Positions 11,538 to 23,155 of a stretch of DNA of 64,000 bases are shown here, in pieces. The stretch's first letter is position 1, and the number at the start of each line of letters is the position of its first letter. Position numbers and translations under genes: made by a program. This DNA is from Glebionis coronaria (Eukaryota; Streptophyta; Magnoliopsida; Asterales; Asteraceae): contig CM046874.1 in assembly GCA_025667525.1 (NCBI GenBank), positions 666,154,737 through 666,218,736 of the forward strand, written 5' to 3'. The notes under the pieces were generated by a model. That model ran no database searches. It was given only the letters and a program-made list of their open reading frames with translations, and was not told the origin of the DNA.

Positions 11538-11775
11538 AATATATATCTACCCTTTAACTTCATTTCAAATAAGAGTACAAATTTGTAAAGCAACTTAGTC
11601 TACATGGTAAACTCGTCAGTTTTTAAATATAAGTACAGGAGTGCAGACTGCAGAGCAATGTACCTTGATTCATAAAGTAAGCAGCTGGCTGAAGCATTTG
11701 GATGTATCCGATTCTATGTAACTTGAAGCCACTTGCAATATAGTTTTGTTCAACATGAAATGGGATGACGTGAAG

Positions 11776-11780
11776 TCTTC
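11776..11780. other. Target-site duplication, left copy (TCTTC)
   Basis: TCTTC lies immediately before the left LTR of the Athila-like element and is repeated at 23,151-23,155 immediately after the right LTR. A perfect 5-bp pair shows that both LTRs belong to one insertion. Confidence 0.9.
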
Positions 11781-13556
11781 TGATACACTTGTTTTCATTG
11801 GGTTCAGGATTATGTCTCTCGGTATCTTCTCGAATTGATCACGGTTTAAAGTGGAATAATAATTCTTGGTTACTAAAAGGGTGTTGGTTTGTTTATCTAT
11901 TTTAAACTAATAACAAATAAGTAAGTGTCGAAGAGTAAAATTAAAGCTTTAAAAGATTAAACTAAATTGACAAGTTAAAACTAAATGTTTGAAAATGTAA
12001 AGAAAGGATTAGAAAAATACTAGAACACTTAATAAAACTAAAACTTGGAAACTTTATAAAAAACAAGAACTAAACCATCGGAATATGTAAAAGGGAGACT
12101 GATCGGAATAACAAACACCCCTCTGGTCGGAATATATGCAATCGGAATAAGGGACAAAGGAGCTGATCGGAATGTTGGGAAATAAGCACTAGTCGGAATA
12201 TCATAAAAAGGATACTAATCGGAATGTATAAACAAGACTCAATCGGAATAATTCCCAATCGGAATATCCACAAATCGAAGCCAAATCGGAATGTAGATAA
12301 ATGAAGCAATCGGAATAATCTTAAACAATGCCAATCGGAATGTTACAAAACTAGCCGTCGGAATGTCACAAAACACCCTAATCGGAATAATCAAAAATCC
12401 CCACAATCGGAATGTATCATTTACATGCCAAATCGGAAAGTTCAAAACCCTTTTCCGATTGGGAGATCGGAAAGAGGGGATGGTGGTGGTCGGAATAAGC
12501 TGATAGGAAAGGGGTTTATACCCTTTCCGATTTATATGGGATTCGATAAAAAGCTAGGCAATAAGCTATTTTGAATAAGCCAATTCCCAAAACTTGAACG
12601 AATCTAAACTGAAACGGATTAAATAAGCACTAAAAACAACTTTTACTAACTTTAAATAAGCAAACTTATAAATCAAATGATAAAAAGATGAACTTTTTAA
12701 GAAAACTTTTGATAAGTAAATAAGCTAAACATAAAAATAAGACAATAAGCACAAAGATCTCAAAGCTTATTCGTATGAAAACTTAAGTAGGCATAAAAAG
12801 ATTAACTTTTTAAGCACGAAATCATTAAGAACAACACGGATCAAATGAAATTCGCACCAAAATCAATCTAAAATCAAAGAAAGGTAGAATGAGATGAAAG
12901 ATTAAAAGCTTAACTAGAACTTGATTAATGAAATCAACAATACAAAATGTTTAATCTTTGAAAGATTAAAAGAAAGAAAGATGAAAACTTAGTGAGAGAA
13001 AGTTGAGAACTTTCTCTCTCTAAAACTAGAGAAAATGAAAAACTAAAACTAACTAAAAACTAACTCCAAAATTGTGAAGTGAACTCCTATTTATAGGCGT
13101 TTGCTTGCGGGCTTGTGAATGGGCTTTGTTTTTGGGCTTCTTTTCTTCTTTCTTCTTTAGTCTTTACGTTTCTTTAAATAAACGTTTCCGACTTTGGATT
13201 TTGAGAAGTGTCGGTGAATAATTCCAACTCGTCTTATAATCTTTTGTTTAATAGACTTGAGTTCTTCGACATATAAGAATTTTCCATCTTTGGCCTTTTT
13301 CTTCGATAAATCTTCAAATAGGCCCATTGACTTCAAATCTTTTGCATCTCTTGGACAATAGACTTCGTCTTGAGTCTTTTTCCTCGATAAAACCCGTGCA
13401 ATCCCATGTTTTCTTTAATATTCATCCGGTTGACTCTGAAAACACAATAAACACAAAAACCACGCATAATTCCAAACAAATGATATTAAACACGCGTTTT
13501 GGTCTTGTTTTAGTAAGAAATAAGTGGTAAAAGGATGGGTGTTTTCACACCTATCA
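11781..13556 (-). repeat. 3' LTR of the first Athila-like element
   Basis: This 1,776-bp copy starts TGATACACTTG and ends GTGTTTTCACACCTATCA on the plus strand. A TATA-like CCTATAAATAG lies on the minus strand at 13,087-13,097, about 460 bp into the LTR in the element's own direction. The TCGGAAT array lies downstream of it. The copy is collinear with 21,373-23,150, with scattered single-base differences. Confidence 0.95.
12077..12500 (-). repeat. Array of about 18 TCGGAAT motifs inside the LTR
   Basis: The heptamer TCGGAAT (ATTCCGA in the element's direction), usually preceded by A or G, recurs about every 14-29 bp, e.g. at 12,078, 12,104, 12,141, 12,166, 12,285, 12,309 and 12,405. The spacers differ, so this is not a simple tandem repeat. 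The array lies beyond the TATA box, in the part expected to be transcribed (R/U5). The same array is in the other LTR at about 21,667-22,090. Confidence 0.85.
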
Positions 13557-15491
13557 AATCCCCTACACTTAACCATTGCCATGCCCTCATGCAATGCTTA
13601 GTGATAAAGCAAATTTTACACTTTTCTCATAATCAATCAACCTTGGCCTTATTAAAATACTACTAAACAAAAATTAAAGTACTAAGAAAAACTAAAACTT
13701 TAAAGTAAACAAAAGGATAGAAAACCATTTTCACTTGAAAATAACTATATGGACATAACTTGCAAAGAGATCAAGGACTTACATTAGGGCTTCGGTGCTG
13801 TGAAGATTTATCACCCTCAAGTTTCACGTTCCCCAAACTAAGCATAAAAACGAGATCATTGTTATTATAAGTTAGCAAATCAAACACTTACACACATGGC
13901 CTAATTAATTGCTTAAACTCCCTTATTCCTAGGTGTATCTCTTATATTTTATTTTTGTCTTAGAATGATCATGAAGATGCATTTTTGGACTTATTTCGAT
14001 AGTTTATTTAGGCTGAAAGCAAAGTAGGACGATTTGATCAATAGTTAGCTAAAGGACAAAATCTCTTAAAACTGCTTCTCGGGATATCAAAAAAGTTCAT
14101 ATCTTGGCATAACTTGGTTCACGATTTGAGACCTTTCTCGGGCCAATATTTGGCATGTACTTCATACTTCATATCTTGAGAGACGTTCTTGAGATAATGG
14201 TCTTCTCTTCGTAATAGAGTTTCTTCACTTGGAGACTTTTGAGGGTTACTCTAACTTTGTTGACCACGACTTCATGATTATTCTTCAATCTCTAATTGGG
14301 ATTTCGAGATACAACGATCCGCCTCCTTTTCGGACTTGGATCTATTTATCCTCATACCTTGTTAGGGTCTTTTTGGATATACTTCTCCATGATCTTTATG
14401 GGAGTTGATTGCTTTTCATCGTGAGTCTTGATCCTTCATATTGATTTTTGGAATAATGCTTTTCACATCACTTTGGATCTTCAGCAATAAAATGGAATCC
14501 TCATGCCTTGTTAGGGCCTTTTCGGACTCGCCAATCTTCGCGCCCCGCTTCATAAGTTATGCCTTGGCTATGAACTCTTATCATTACCGAGCAACTTTTA
14601 AACGATCTTGGGCTAGAAGCTAAGTAACTTTTCAAATCGTACGACCTTACTTATTGCAGATAAATTATTAGCAAGAATAGGCAAATAATTACACCAAGTG
14701 AGCTTGTGCGAGATTACCGACTTATAATTGACTCTATCATTTCTCATTCTCCACAATTTAAAATCTCAAGTAATGAGACTCGTGGATGCTTAGCCTAATA
14801 AACCAATTAAGGTCTACATGGTTAAGGATACTAGCTAGAATAAACTTGGATAAGTCTATTCGGGTTGAGTCAAAATAATCGCAACGGGCCTAATATGTCA
14901 AAGATTTCTAAACTAGCCACACCACTTTATTAATATTTTTGACTTTATTGCGGGATATATACATATGAAAGAGCAACGATAAAAATTCAAAAATTACGAC
15001 TAAATGGCCAAAGTTAATTAAAAATTTGAAAAATGTTGAAAAAGATGATTTTCCGGTTAAATGAAGGCATTTTCATGGAAAAGTCCACTTAAAACTTCGA
15101 TAGAAGTCCCCCCTACACTTAAGATAAACATTGTCCTCAATGTTTAAGCATGTGGGAAAAGTCTCCCCTACACTTATGACATTGTGCACGTTGGTTAAAT
15201 CAAGCTAAGGAAGAGACGACTAACGTGATCATTTTCAAATGAGAGTATGAAGAAAATTGAATCACGATAGTTGAGAGATAGAACCGGATTTCGGATAACA
15301 CGAGAGCATGGTTCTTCAAAGGTTCCAAAAGTGCATTCATCCCTGTAATCACATCACCACACAAACACAAGCAACCTATAGAGGTCCCCCTACACTTAGG
15401 AGGTTAAAACAGAAAAGGATAGATACTCGAGCTGCCTCCCGAGGAGCGCTTGTTTTTGATAACCGAGTCATGAGCCTGACTCGACCCAAAA
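13557..15491 (-). other. 3' region of the element between pol and the 3' LTR, with four polypurine-tract-like 12-mers
   Basis: In Athila elements an env-like frame may occupy this place. Here I find no minus-strand frame of 60 codons or more. The polypurine tract at the LTR border reads TAAGTGTAGGGG on the minus strand (13,560-13,571). The identical 12-mer recurs at 15,110-15,121, 15,165-15,176 and 15,387-15,398. The remainder is AT-rich sequence without visible coding. Confidence 0.75.
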
Positions 15492-17219
15492 TTAGTTCAT
15501 GGGAAACGTGGTGAGGGATGGAATCATCTCTTGAGAGATGTCCTCACCAAAGTACAACTTCACTCATTGGCCATTCACCTTAAAATTAGGTCCATTAGGT
15601 TGAGCGAGCTCGAGAGTATCATATGGAAAAATTTGGGCAATGGTGAATGGGCCGGACCAACGAGATTTCAGCTTGCCCAAAAAGATTTTCAACCGAGAGT
15701 TAAAGAGTAAAACTTTGTCTCCAACTTGGAAATCTCGGTTTTTAATCTTGGAGTCGTGAATGAGCTTAGTCTTCTCCTTATAGATCAAAGAATTTTCATA
15801 AGCCTCATTCCGGAGTTCATTCAGCTCATTGAGTTGGATCTTGCGTAGGTCACCGGCTTTGTTGATATCAAAATTAGCCCACTTCAAGGCCCAGTAAGCC
15901 TTGTGCTCCAACTCAATGGGGAGGTGGCACGCTTTCCCGTACACGAGACGATATGGTTTACAACCAATCGGAGTCTTGTAAGCGGTACGAAAAGCCCACA
16001 AAGCATCATCAAGTTTATCAGCCCATGAGGCACGATGCTCTCCCACGGTTCTTTCAAGAATTCGCTTTAAGCCTCGGTTAGAGATTTCAGCCTGGCCATT
16101 AGTTTGTGGGTGGTAGGCGGTGGAAAGACGATGATTTACACCATACTTAGCCATGACTCTAGCAAATTGATCATTGCAAAAATGAGTCCCGTGATCACTA
16201 ATAATGGCACGAGGCACACCGAATCTAGAGAATAGCGACTTCAAAAAGTTACAAACCACCCTTGCGTCATTAGTGGGTAAAGCTTTGGCTTCAACCCATT
16301 TGGAGACATAGTCAACGGCTACAAGGATGTATTTGTTTCCTTTAGAGGAAGAGAATGGCCCCATAAAGTTGATACCCCAAACATCAAAGATTTTACATTC
16401 TTGAATGAAATTCTGAGGCATCTCATCTTTATGTGTGATCTTGCCTTGTTTTTGGCAAGCATCACAATGTTTAACCATCTTGTGAGCATCACGGTAAATG
16501 GTGGGCCAATAAAATCCCGAGTCAAACACTTTTTTGGCGGTGTAGTTGGGACCAAAGTGACCACCGGTGGGTCCTTTGTGGCAAGCGTCAAGGATTTCTA
16601 AAGCTGCCGGTCCATCAACACATCGGCGAATAATCAAATCAGCACATTGTTTGAATAGATACGGGTCATCCCAAAAGTAAGTCTTAATGTCTTTGAAGAA
16701 CTTCTTCTTTTGTTGGGATGTTAACCCGTCAACGAGAATTCCACCCGCCAAGTAGTTTGCAATGTCCGCAAACCACGGGGTTTCATCAGAAGTCGAATTG
16801 ATAGACATTAAGGTCTCCAGGGGAAAAGAGTCATTGATCTCTTTGTTCGGATGTTCCCCTTGGTAAGGATCCTCAAGTCTACTGAGATGATCCGCGGCTA
16901 GGTTTTCAGCTCCTTTCTTATCGCGAATTTCGATTTTAAATTCTTGGAGTAGCAAAACCCAGCGAAGAAGTCTTGGTTTAGAATCTTGTTTAGTCAACAA
17001 GTACTTCAACGCGGAATGATCGGTATATACGATGGTGGTAGAAAGGACAAGATAGGGGCGAAACTTTTCAAAGGCATAGACAACAGCTAAAAGCTCTTTT
17101 TCGATTGTCGTGTAATGCAATTGAGCCCCCGTCATTGTCTTGCTAGCGTAGTGGATTGTTTGGAAGTGTTTGTTCACTCTTTGGCCCAAAACCGCTCCAA
17201 TAGCAAAGTCGCTAGCATC
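15492..17219 (-). pseudogene. Pol: RNase H C-terminal part and integrase of the first Athila-like element
   Basis: Reading from 17,219 down, the RNase H end shows [12 protein letters not shown] and AADHLSRLE. The integrase follows with its zinc-binding HHCC region (GGHFG, then HCDACQKQ) and core. The core should carry three catalytic acidic residues. The first, normally Asp in a WGIDFMGPF-type motif, is Asn here (codon AAC, plus-strand positions 16,368-16,370). The second, in IISDHGTHF, and the third, in [10 protein letters not shown], are kept. A TGA at 15,564-15,566 cuts the frame 24 codons before the likely natural stop (TAA at 15,492-15,494). CGA is a plausible source codon for it. A TGA at 17,220-17,222 separates this part from the upstream frame. 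Confidence 0.9.
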
Positions 17220-17621
17220 TCACATCAACTCAAAGGGAAGCTCCCAATTAGGGGTAACCAAGACGGGTGCCTTAGTTAGCTTATCCTTAAGAAGGTTGAA
17301 GGCTTCGATACACTCGTTGGAAAAGATAAAAGGAGTATCTTTTTCCAAGAGGTGGGTCATCGGGCGAGCGATTTTAGAAATATCTTTGATAAAGCGACGG
17401 TAGAAGCCCGCATGACCGAGGAAACTTCTCACACCCTTCACGGTTGAAGGTGGAGGCAACTTAGCAATAACATCGACTTTAGCACGGTCTACTTGAAGAC
17501 CGGCTTTGGAGATCTTGTGTCCTAGCACGATGCCTTCTTTTACCATGAAATGGCATTTTTCCCAATTAAGAACAAGGCGAGTGTCTTCACACCGCTGAAG
17601 CATACGTTCTAAATTGGCAAG
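17220..17621 (-). pseudogene. Pol: reverse transcriptase thumb and connection to RNase H, flanked by stops
   Basis: The segment reads MLQRCEDTRLVLNWEKCHFM, then the GHKIS and FLGHAGFYRRFI motifs typical of the Ty3 RT-RNase H junction. It is in the same frame as its neighbours and is bounded by TGA at 17,622-17,624 (Cys in the second element) and TGA at 17,220-17,222 (Tyr in the second element). The frame is otherwise intact. Confidence 0.9.
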
Positions 17622-20231
17622 TCAAGCAGAGAAAGAATCGCCATAAACTGAGAAATCATCCATGAATACTTCCATAGTTTCTTCAAGCATGTCATGGAAG
17701 ATAGCCATCATACACCTTTGGAACGTCCCAGGAGCATTGCATAAACCAAAAGGCATGCGTTTGTAAGCAAATGTTTCGTAGGGACAAGTGAATGTGGTCT
17801 TTTCTTGGTCCTTGGGATCGATGGGAATTTGAAAATACCCGGAGAAACCGTCTAAGAAGCAGTAATAGTCATTACCAGCTAGACGCTCGAGCATTTGATC
17901 CATGAAAGGAAGAGGAAAGTGATATTTTCTCGTGGCATCATTGAGCTTGCGATAGTCAATACAAAATCTCCACCCAGTAACGAGACGAGTGGGAATCAAC
18001 TCGTTGTGTTCATTGGGAACAACGGTTATTCCGCCCTTCTTGGGCACACAATGGACGGGACTTACCCATGGCGAATCCGAGATAGGGTAAATCAAGCCGA
18101 CATCTAGAAGTTTGATAACCTCTTGTTTGATGACGTCATGAATGCGAGGATTAACCCTTCTTTGGCTCTGGATTGCGGGTTTAAAGTCATCTTCCATGAG
18201 AATCTTGTGAGTACAAAAGTTTGGATCAATTCCGCGGATATCGGAAATTTTCCAAGCAATTGCCTTCTTATGAGATTTAAGCACGGCGATGAGGCGATAT
18301 TTCTCTTCTTCTTTCAAGTCCTTCGCGATGATGACGGGCGACTTCTTCTCTTCTTCAAGGAACACGTACTCGAGATGGGGCGGCAACTCCTTAAGTTCTA
18401 AATCCGGAGGATTTTCGATGGGAGGCGTATTCAAAGTCGGAGCATCGATAGCAATAACCGTGGGAGATGGTGGAGAAATATTGTCTTCTTTGAGAAGGTT
18501 TTCAATGAGGCGAAGATCTTCATCCCAATCGGTGGGAGAATCGTCATGTTCTAAGTTCACATCTCCCATGGTGGCTTCCAAATCTTTCCAAAGGAAATCA
18601 CTTTCTCCAAATAGAGATAGTGATGAATCAATAGAGGAAACGGTCTCAACATTGGGAAGAGAGGTAGGAATACTTATACAAGCATCTTTGAAGTGTTCTT
18701 CACAAGCCTCATCAAGAACGTCAATACAATTAACACTCTCGTATGAATAAGGCTGTTTAGAAAGCTTTCCCATGTTGAAGACAATTTTATCGTCACCCAC
18801 TCTCATGATAAGCTCACCGGCTTCAACATCGATGAGAGTGCGACCGGTCCTCAAGAATGGACGACCAACGATCAATGGCACACGAGGGTCCATGTCGTAG
18901 TCAACGACAACGAAATCGGTAGGAAAAGTGAATTTGTCGAATCCTACAAAAACGTCTTCGGCTATCCCCACTGGATAAGCAACCGTACGGTTAGCTAATT
19001 CCAAAGTCATTTTGGTGGGGACTAGCTCGGGGAGAGATAACTGCTTCCACACACTTAAAGGCATTAAGTTAATACTGGCACCTAGATCGGCTAGGGCCAT
19101 GCAATTCTCTACTCCCGGGAAGTTGCAAGGGATTAAGAAACAACCCGGATCACCAAGCTTGGTTGGCAATTTCCTTAAGAGCACTACAGAGCAATTATCA
19201 TTAAGTTGGGTGTTAGCTATATCAAGAAGCTTCTCCTTGTCGCTAAGAAGATCTTTGAACATTTTTGCGTATTTAGGCATGTGAGCGAGAGCCTCAGCGA
19301 AGGAGATGTTAAAATTCAATTGTTTAAACATTTTGGGAAAGTTCGAAACCTGAATATCATCCTTGCTTTTGAGCTTCTCTTTCCTCAACCTTGATGGATA
19401 AGGTATATCGGAAGAAGAGGAAGGCTTTGGGAGAATAGGATCACTCACATCCTTGGGTGGAGGAGGGGTAGAAGTAAGAGGTAGAGGAATTGGGGAAGTA
19501 GAAGGATGAGGAATAGGAGCAGGTGACTCGTTTTCCTTAGTCACAATCACCGGTGGAGGTATAGGAAGCTCGGGTTCCTTGGTACCTTTGCCACTGCGAG
19601 TGGTGATTGCTTTCATCTCCCCTCTTGGATTCACAACGGTATTACTCGGAAGAGTACCCGAAGAAGAGGGTTGATTACCTTGGAAGAAACTAGTCATCAT
19701 GTTTCTTAAGTCATTCGTTTGACTTGCCAAAGTGTTTCGCATATCAGCTCGAAGATCGTTCCCTTGTTTCACCATGTCTGCTTTCAAGTTGAGCACTTCC
19801 CGCTGGAGATTATCCACGATCACATCATTAGTCCTCATATCTTGGGGTAATGCGGTGGGTTGGTTGGGAGGAGCATTATAGGCGGGTGGTTGATAAGCAG
19901 GTTGTTGGTAAACTTGGTTGTTTCTTTGAGGTGGATATGGTTGTTTGTGAGGTGGTATGTATGGTGCACGAGGTTGTTGTTGTTGAGGAGGACGATTGAG
20001 GTTTTGTTGTTGGTTTGGGTTGTTAGGAGGAAAACCGGGCGGGGAAAGAAAGTTGTTTGAGCGGTAGCTAAGCAAGTTGCGGTCTCCTTGAGGACGAGCT
20101 TGATAAGCGGCCGGAGGATAGGTACCGTATGCTGCATTCACATGCTCAGAAGGATAGTCTTGGGTGGCGGTACAAGTGGTGTAAGAGTGAGGACCCCCGC
20201 ATATCTCACATGGTTGGCTAACAGCATTGAC
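17622..20231 (-). pseudogene. Gag C-terminus, protease and reverse transcriptase palm
   Basis: The frame opens with the nucleocapsid knuckle CEICGGPHSYTTC (spacing CX2CX3HX4C) in codons just downstream of the TAA at 20,232-20,234. A Pro/Gln/Asn-rich linker follows, then the protease active site ALADLGASINLMP. DLGA instead of DSGA or DTGA is usual in this group. The RT motifs are YPISDSPWVSPVHCVPKKGG, RFCIDYRKLN, FLDGFSGYFQI, KRMPFGLCNAP and the catalytic FMDD (plus-strand 17,655-17,666). It ends at the TGA 17,622-17,624. About 840 codons are free of stops. Confidence 0.92.
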
Positions 20232-21161
20232 TTAAGCGTCTTGAGCATTCTTAGCGTTGATGCTGTTGGTGTTGTTAGCGGTGTGGGTAACAAGCGATTC
20301 AAGAAGCGTAGTAATTTTGTCAAGTCGCTTGTCGCTGTCACTAGTACTAGCACTAGCGGCATTGGTCCGAGCACTCTTGGTTTGCACACGAGACTTATTC
20401 TCAATGATATCCCAAGCGGCATTGGAAGTCTTAACCAAAATATTACCCCCCGAGGCACTGTTTAGTGAATCTTGGTCATTCATGCTTAAACCATTATAAA
20501 AAGTATTAATTTGGTGCACTTTGGTAAAACCATGTTGTGGGCACTTTCTTAAAAGATCTTTAAAACGGTCCCAAGATTCACTAAAAGATTCATCGTACTT
20601 TTGTTCAAAATTAATGATTTCATTCCGCAAAGCGGTAGTACGAGAGGGTGGGAAAAAGTAGTTTATAAACTTGGTCTCCAAATCCGTCCACGTCAGAATA
20701 CTTTGTGGCGGTTCCTTTGCAAGCCAATGTCGGGCTTGTCCCTCTAGGGAGAAAGGAAAAAGTTGTAAACGGATTACCTCTTGTGGAACACCATTAAATT
20801 TGACCGTATTCGTGAGTTGCAAGAATCTCTTGATGTGGTCATGAGGATCATCAATGGTACGCCCCAAGAATGGTTGAGCAGAGACCATCTGGATAAAGCC
20901 GGATTTGAGCTCAAAGTTGTTGGCTGCAATCGCGGGTATGACAATTGGATCATTGTTGCCGTCTACATGTGCTTGCAGAAGTTCAATCATCGGGCGATTA
21001 TCTGGTAGAGGCTCATTGTTGTTGTTATTATTGTTGTTGAGAGGTGGGTTGTTATTATTGTTATTGTTTTGAGGTGGATTGTTGTTGTTGTTTTGTACAC
21101 CGGCCATGTTTAAGTCTTCGAGAGGCTCGGGCTCTTGATAAGACGTTGATCGTGTACGCAT
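20232..21161 (-). pseudogene. Gag N-terminal and capsid part of the first Athila-like element
   Basis: The start MRTRSTSYQEPEPLEDLNMA is shared with the second element (plus strand, 59,740). An Asn-rich low-complexity stretch follows, then the retrotransposon gag domain (FLQLTNTVKFNGV, LEGQARHWLA, SWDRFKDLLRKCPQHG). It stops at TAA 20,232-20,234, where the second element has CAA (Gln), just before the zinc knuckle. Gag and pol are therefore one frame with no programmed shift, as in the second element. Its PBS-proximal leader (21,162-21,354) is AT-rich and non-coding. Confidence 0.92.
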
Positions 21162-21354
21162 GCACCTGCAAAAGAACTAACAGAGCAAACAAAAAAATAT
21201 TTTTGGTTTTTATGGTTTTTTAATTTTTTTTTGTATTTTTGAAAATTTTATATTTTATATTTTTTTTGAATTTTTTTATGAAAAAGTAACGTTAACGGTG
21301 AACGGATCCCAAAATCCAAGTTCTCACAAAAAACTGTTAATCTTAACGAGAATA

Positions 21355-21370
21355 GCCGGCAGCGGTGCCA
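21355..21370 (-). other. Primer-binding site (tRNA-Asp type)
   Basis: On the minus strand the sequence two bases inside the 5' LTR reads TGGCACCGCTGCCGGC. The second element has TGGCGCCGCTGCCGG at the same place. Both are complementary to the 3' end of plant tRNA-Asp with one or a few mismatches, the primer used by Athila elements. Confidence 0.85.
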
Positions 21371-21372
21371 TT

Positions 21373-23150
21373 TGATACACTTGTTTTCATTGGGTTCAGG
21401 ATTATGTCTCTCGGTATCTTCTCGAATTGATCACGGTTTAAAGTGGAATAATTGTTCTTGGTTACTAAAAGGGTGTTGGTTTGTTTATCTATTTTAAACT
21501 AATAACAAATAAGTAAGTGTCGAAGAGTAAAATTAAAGCTTTAAAAGATTAAACTAAATTGACAAGTTAAAACTAAATGTTTGAAAATGTAAAGAAAGGA
21601 TTAGAAAAATACTAGAACTTTTAATAAAACTAACACTTGGAAACTTTATAAAAAACAAGAACTAAACCATCGGAATATGTAAAAGGGAGACTGATCGGAA
21701 TAACAAACACCCCTCTGGTCGGAATATATGAAATCGGAATAAGGGACAAAGGAGCTGATCGGAATGTTGGGAAATAAGTACTAGTCGAAATATCATAAAA
21801 AGGATACTGATCGGAATGTATAAACAAGACTCAATCGGAATAATTCCCAATCGGAATATCCACAAATCGAAGCCAAATCGGAATGTAGATAAATGAAGCA
21901 ATCGGAATAATCTTAAACAATGCCAATCGGAATGTTACAAAACTAGCCGTCGGAATGTCACAAAACACCCTAATCGGAATGATCAAAAATCCCCACAATC
22001 GGAATGTATCATTTACATGCCAAATCGGAAAGTTCAAAACCCTTTTCCGATTGGGAGATCGAAAAGAGGGGGATGGTGGTGGTCGGAATAAGCTGATCGG
22101 AAAGGGGTTTATACCCTTTCCGATTTATATGGGATTCGATAAAAAGCTAGGCAATAAGCTATTTTGAATAAGCCAATTCCCAAAACTTGAATGAATCTAA
22201 ACTGAAACGGATTAAATAAGCACTAAAAACAACTTTTACTAACTTTAAATAAGCAAACTTATAAATCAAATGATAAAAAGATGAACTTTTTAAGAAAACT
22301 TTTGATAAGTAAATAAGCTAAACATAAAAATAAGCCAATAAGCACAAAGATCTCAAAGCTTATTCGTATGAAAACTTAAGTAGGCATAAAAAGATTAACT
22401 TTTTAAGCACGAAATCATTAAGAACAACACGGATCAAATGAAATTCGCACCAAAATCAATCTAAAATAAAAGAAAGGTAGAATGAGATGAAAGATTAAAA
22501 GCTTAACTAGAACTTGATTAATGAAATCAACAATACAAAAGGTTTAATCTTTGAAAGATTAAAAGAAAGAAAGATGAAAACTTAGTGAGAGAAAGTTGAG
22601 AACTTTCTCTCTCTAAAACTAGAGAAAATGAAAAACTAAAAACTAACTAAAAACTAACTCCAAAATTGTGAAGTGAACTCCTATTTATATGCGTTTGCTT
22701 GCGGGCTTGTGAATGGGCTTTGTTTTTGGGCTTCTTTTCTTCTTTCTTCTTTAGTCTTTACATTTCTTTAAATAAACGTTTCCGACTTTGGATTTTGAGA
22801 AGTGTCGGTGAATAATTCCAACTCGTCTTATAATATTTTGTTTAATAGACTCGAGTTCTTCGACATATAAGAATTTTCCATCTTTGGCCTTTTTCTTCGA
22901 TAAATCTTCAAGTAGGCCCATTGACTTCAAATCTTTTGCATCTCTTGGACAATAGACTTCGTCTTGAGTCTTTTTCCTCGATAAAACCCGTGCAATCCCA
23001 TGTTTTCTTCAATATTCATCCGGATGACTCTGAAAACACAATAAACACAAAAACCACGCATAATTCCAAACAAATGATATTAAACACGCGTTTTGGTCTT
23101 GTTTTAGTAAGAAATAAGTGGTAAAAGGATGGGTGTTTTCACACCTATCA
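21373..23150 (-). repeat. 5' LTR of the first Athila-like element
   Basis: This 1,778-bp copy carries the promoter in the element's direction, with TATA-like ATATAAATAG at 22,681-22,690 on the minus strand. It contains the TCGGAAT array at 21,667-22,090. Most differences from the left copy are single bases. Target duplication TCTTC follows at 23,151-23,155. Confidence 0.95.
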
Positions 23151-23155
23151 TCTTC

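Larger units (their letters stand above)
10930..11545 (+). other. Plastid-derived segment (psbE-petL-petG region)
   Basis: Decayed petL and petG occur in the same order and orientation as in the plastid genome. The AT-rich lead-in from about 10,930 looks like the plastid psbE-petL spacer. Plastid DNA carrying petG and the neighbouring trnW is common in plant mitochondrial genomes, so this piece may have been part of the mitochondrial donor. The trnW that should follow petG is not visible: plastid similarity stops at about 11,545. From 11,546 to 11,775 I see only anonymous nuclear-looking sequence. Confidence 0.65.
11781..23150 (-). mobile_element. Full-length Athila-like Ty3 LTR retrotransposon, defective
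   Basis: The 11.37-kb element is framed by LTRs of about 1.78 kb that begin TGATA and end TATCA, and by 5-bp target duplications TCTTC. It reads on the minus strand: 5' LTR 21,373-23,150, primer-binding site matching the 3' end of tRNA-Asp, gag, protease, reverse transcriptase, RNase H and integrase in one frame, a 1.9-kb 3' region, polypurine tract, 3' LTR. Long LTRs, the tRNA-Asp primer, the DLGA protease motif and the Cys/His knuckle place it with Athila-type Ty3 elements. By eye the two LTRs differ at about 25 of 1,777 positions (roughly 1.4%), so the insertion is recent. Four in-frame stops and an altered integrase make it non-autonomous. Confidence 0.95.

Noticed and set aside
12077..12500. 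Regularly recurring TCGGAAT words considered as a CRISPR-like array
   Set aside because: The repeated core is only 7 bases, spacing is irregular, and it lies in both LTRs of a plant retrotransposon.
13557..15491. Search for an env-like gene in the Athila-like 3' region
   Set aside because: No minus-strand frame of useful length and no membrane-type segments were seen.
17895..20465. Plus-strand frames opposite the Athila-like gag-pol
   Set aside because: They are antisense shadows of the long minus-strand coding region. The same shadows appear on the minus strand at 60-63.7 kb.
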